From positions 124,001-188,000 of the forward strand of contig CAWEDK010000023.1 in assembly GCA_963807865.1 (NCBI GenBank): a stretch of 64,000 nucleotides of DNA, in the 5' to 3' direction. Within the stretch, counting starts at the first letter, position 1. The number at the start of each line of letters is the position of its first letter. Below the pieces are notes generated by a model that was not told where the DNA came from, searched no databases, and saw nothing but the letters and a program-made list of their open reading frames with translations. The position numbers and the translations under genes are program-made. Of the stretch, positions 62,700-64,000 are shown piece after piece. Source of the DNA: VAZQ01 sp963807865. Lineage in GTDB: Bacteria; Pseudomonadota; Alphaproteobacteria; Rhizobiales; Xanthobacteraceae.

Positions 62700-63677
62700 T
62701 CACTCCCCGCGGAGGCGTGCGAATTTCACCACCTTGCCCCACTTCTCGGTTTCAGCGGCGAGGTGCCGGCCAAAGTCGACGGACGATCCGATAAGTGCCG
62801 TGGCGCCAAGTTCGGCCAGCCGTGCTTTCACCTTGGAGTCGGAGAGGCCGGCGTTGATCTCACGGTTGAGCCGGTCGATGATGTCGGCGGGCGTCGTCGC
62901 CGGTGCGCCGACGCCGAAGCAGTTGCTTCCTTCGTAACCCGGTACTGCCTCGCCGACCGCCGGAATGTCCGGCAAACCGTTCCAGCGTGATGCCGTGGTC
63001 ACGGCCAACGCGCGTAGCCGCCCGGCCTTGATGTGCGGCAGCGATGCGGATGTGGTCACGAACATCACCTGCACCTGACCGCTGACGAGATCCATGACGG
63101 GAGATGGCCCACCGCGATACGGCACGTGGACCATGTCGGTGCCGGTCATCATCTTGAACAGTTCGCCCGCCACATGACTGACCGTGCCGTTGCCGGCCGA
63201 GGCCATGTTGATCTTGCCGGGGTTGGCCTTGGCATAGGCGATGAACTCGGAAAGCGTGGCCGCCGGCACGGCCGGGTTCACCGCCACCACGCTCGGCTCG
63301 CAGTTGATGCCCGCGACCGGCGCGACGTCGCGGATAAAATTGAACGGCAGGTTCTCGTAGAGTGTTGCGCTGATGGCGTTCGGCGAACCGACCCACAGCA
63401 GCGTGTGGCCGTCTGGCGCGGCGCGCACCACGGCTTCGGTTGCGATGTTGCTTCCGGCTCCCGGCCTGTTCTCGACGACGACAGGTTGTCCCATCCGCTC
63501 CGCCAGCCATTGGCCGATGAGCCGAGCGACGATGTCGACGCCGCTCCCCGCCGGAAATCCGACGACGATCCGGATCGGCCGCGCCGGATAGGTCTGGGCC
63601 CGCGCCAGGCTCGCGAACGACAGTGGCGTGGCGGCGCACGCCATCAAATTCAGAAATGCTCTGCGGGCGATCGGCAT
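62700..63677 (-). CDS. Bug/TctC-family substrate-binding protein
   Basis: 325 residues from ATG 63677. The signal runs MPIARRAFLNLMACAATPLS to ARAQTYP. Motifs: IRIVVGFPAGSGVDIVARLI, VVENRPGAGSN, APDGHTLLWVGS, VHVPYRGGPSPV and GVGAPATTPADI. It lies upstream of the aldolase gene. It is the seventh Bug protein in the window. Confidence 0.92.
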   Translation of the reverse strand: MPIARRAFLNLMACAATPLSFASLARAQTYPARPIRIVVGFPAGSGVDIVARLIGQWLAERMGQPVVVENRPGAGSNIATEAVVRAAPDGHTLLWVGSPNAISATLYENLPFNFIRDVAPVAGINCEPSVVAVNPAVPAATLSEFIAYAKANPGKINMASAGNGTVSHVAGELFKMMTGTDMVHVPYRGGPSPVMDLVSGQVQVMFVTTSASLPHIKAGRLRALAVTTASRWNGLPDIPAVGEAVPGYEGSNCFGVGAPATTPADIIDRLNREINAGLSDSKVKARLAELGATALIGSSVDFGRHLAAETEKWGKVVKFARLRGE

Positions 63678-63774
63678 GTGGGCTCCGAAGTTTTCCTCAT
63701 CGCGGCAACGACGCCGTCCCGATCCAGACGCGCGGCGCGGGAACACTATGCTCCGCTCCGATGGCGCGGAAGGG

Positions 63775-63943
63775 CCAGTGGAGTGGATTTGACATTCGCT
63801 ACCCACCTCGCCGCAAGTCCACGAAGCGAATGTCAAATCCAAAACTCCACTAGCAGCTTATATTTGCTAGTGGTCCTTTGATTCTAACATTCGCAAAATG
63901 AGTCCGCTGAAATGGGATGCGAATGTTAAAATCGGACCACTGG
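63775..63943. repeat. CTAGTG double-hairpin element, copy 4
   Basis: 169 bases, same orientation as copies 2 and 3. The ends are CCAGTG and CACTGG. Hairpin A: GGATTTGACATTCGCT with the perfect complement and an AAA bulge. Spacer CAGCTTATATTTG. Hairpin B: CTAGTGGTCC, a TTT bulge, GATTCTAACATTCGCA with one mismatch. It lies about 100 bases upstream of a Bug gene start, unlike the three copies that abut stop codons. Confidence 0.9.
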
Positions 63944-64000
63944 CGGCGCTACGGACAGGACGGTGCGGTCATCTTTGCCGCGCCCTCCGCTTGATGTATC

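Noticed and set aside
1..64000. CRISPR arrays, transposases, integrases or prophage genes
   Set aside because: None of the repeats has spacer-array form and no mobile-element protein was recognised; the repeats seen are palindromic intergenic elements.

Overview
The window is high-GC (roughly two thirds G+C) DNA from an alphaproteobacterium. It is most likely a member of Hyphomicrobiales (Rhizobiales) close to the Bradyrhizobium/Rhodoplanes/Pseudolabrys group. The evidence is the presence of both CtrA and its phosphotransferase ChpT, GANTC clustering upstream of ctrA, fliJ beside ctrA, IalB and DUF1134 proteins, many Bug-type (TctC) solute receptors, and several families of intergenic palindromic repeats. 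No phage, plasmid, transposase or CRISPR signature was seen.

Layout. 0-3 kb: the end of a molybdenum hydroxylase large subunit followed by a Bug receptor. 3-11.5 kb: ParA-like ATPase + DUF697 protein, then (minus strand) an MbtH protein and a YddA/BacA-like ABC protein, then (plus strand) a second DUF697 protein, a tiny membrane protein, a PvdE/SyrD-type cyclic-peptide exporter and an SPFH protein. I know no described system with this combination, and it is the best candidate here for something new. 11.7-15.8 kb: MgtC, a fatty-acid desaturase, a histone-like basic protein, a cold-shock protein and ribosomal protein S21. 16-20.3 kb: an L,D-transpeptidase, a Bug receptor and an LVIVD protein. 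20.3-29.2 kb (minus strand): CaiB CoA-transferase, enoyl-CoA hydratase-like protein, ABC ATPase, two tandem solute-binding proteins, a fused permease and MmgE/PrpD, apparently one uptake-and-catabolism block. 29.4-35.9 kb: S10 peptidase, SDR, nicotinate phosphoribosyltransferase, HPF, small proteins, IalB and tRNA-Val(CAC). 36-39.9 kb: coiled-coil protein, DUF1134, CysQ and ChpT. 40.2-45.9 kb: cheA-cheW-cheY-cheB-cheR. 46-49.1 kb: aldo/keto reductase, ArsR/SRPBCC pair, CcdA and thioredoxin. 49.4-58.4 kb: Rieske oxygenase pair, Bug receptors, STAS/anti-sigma pair, amidohydrolase, methyltransferase and LysR. 58.5-64 kb: CtrA, FliJ, two more Bug receptors and an HpcH/HpaI aldolase.

Two features cut across the window. 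First, about two dozen reading-frame breaks interrupt otherwise well-preserved genes. Most resolve as single extra bases, and more than half lie between 19.8 and 30.7 kb. I read them mainly as sequencing or assembly insertions rather than real decay, and I give such genes as one feature each. Second, there are at least five families of intergenic palindromes. The most striking is a ~150-170 bp double hairpin bounded by CTAGTG/CACTAG, present four times. Its stems differ between copies but keep pairing, and its two hairpins vary together within each copy.
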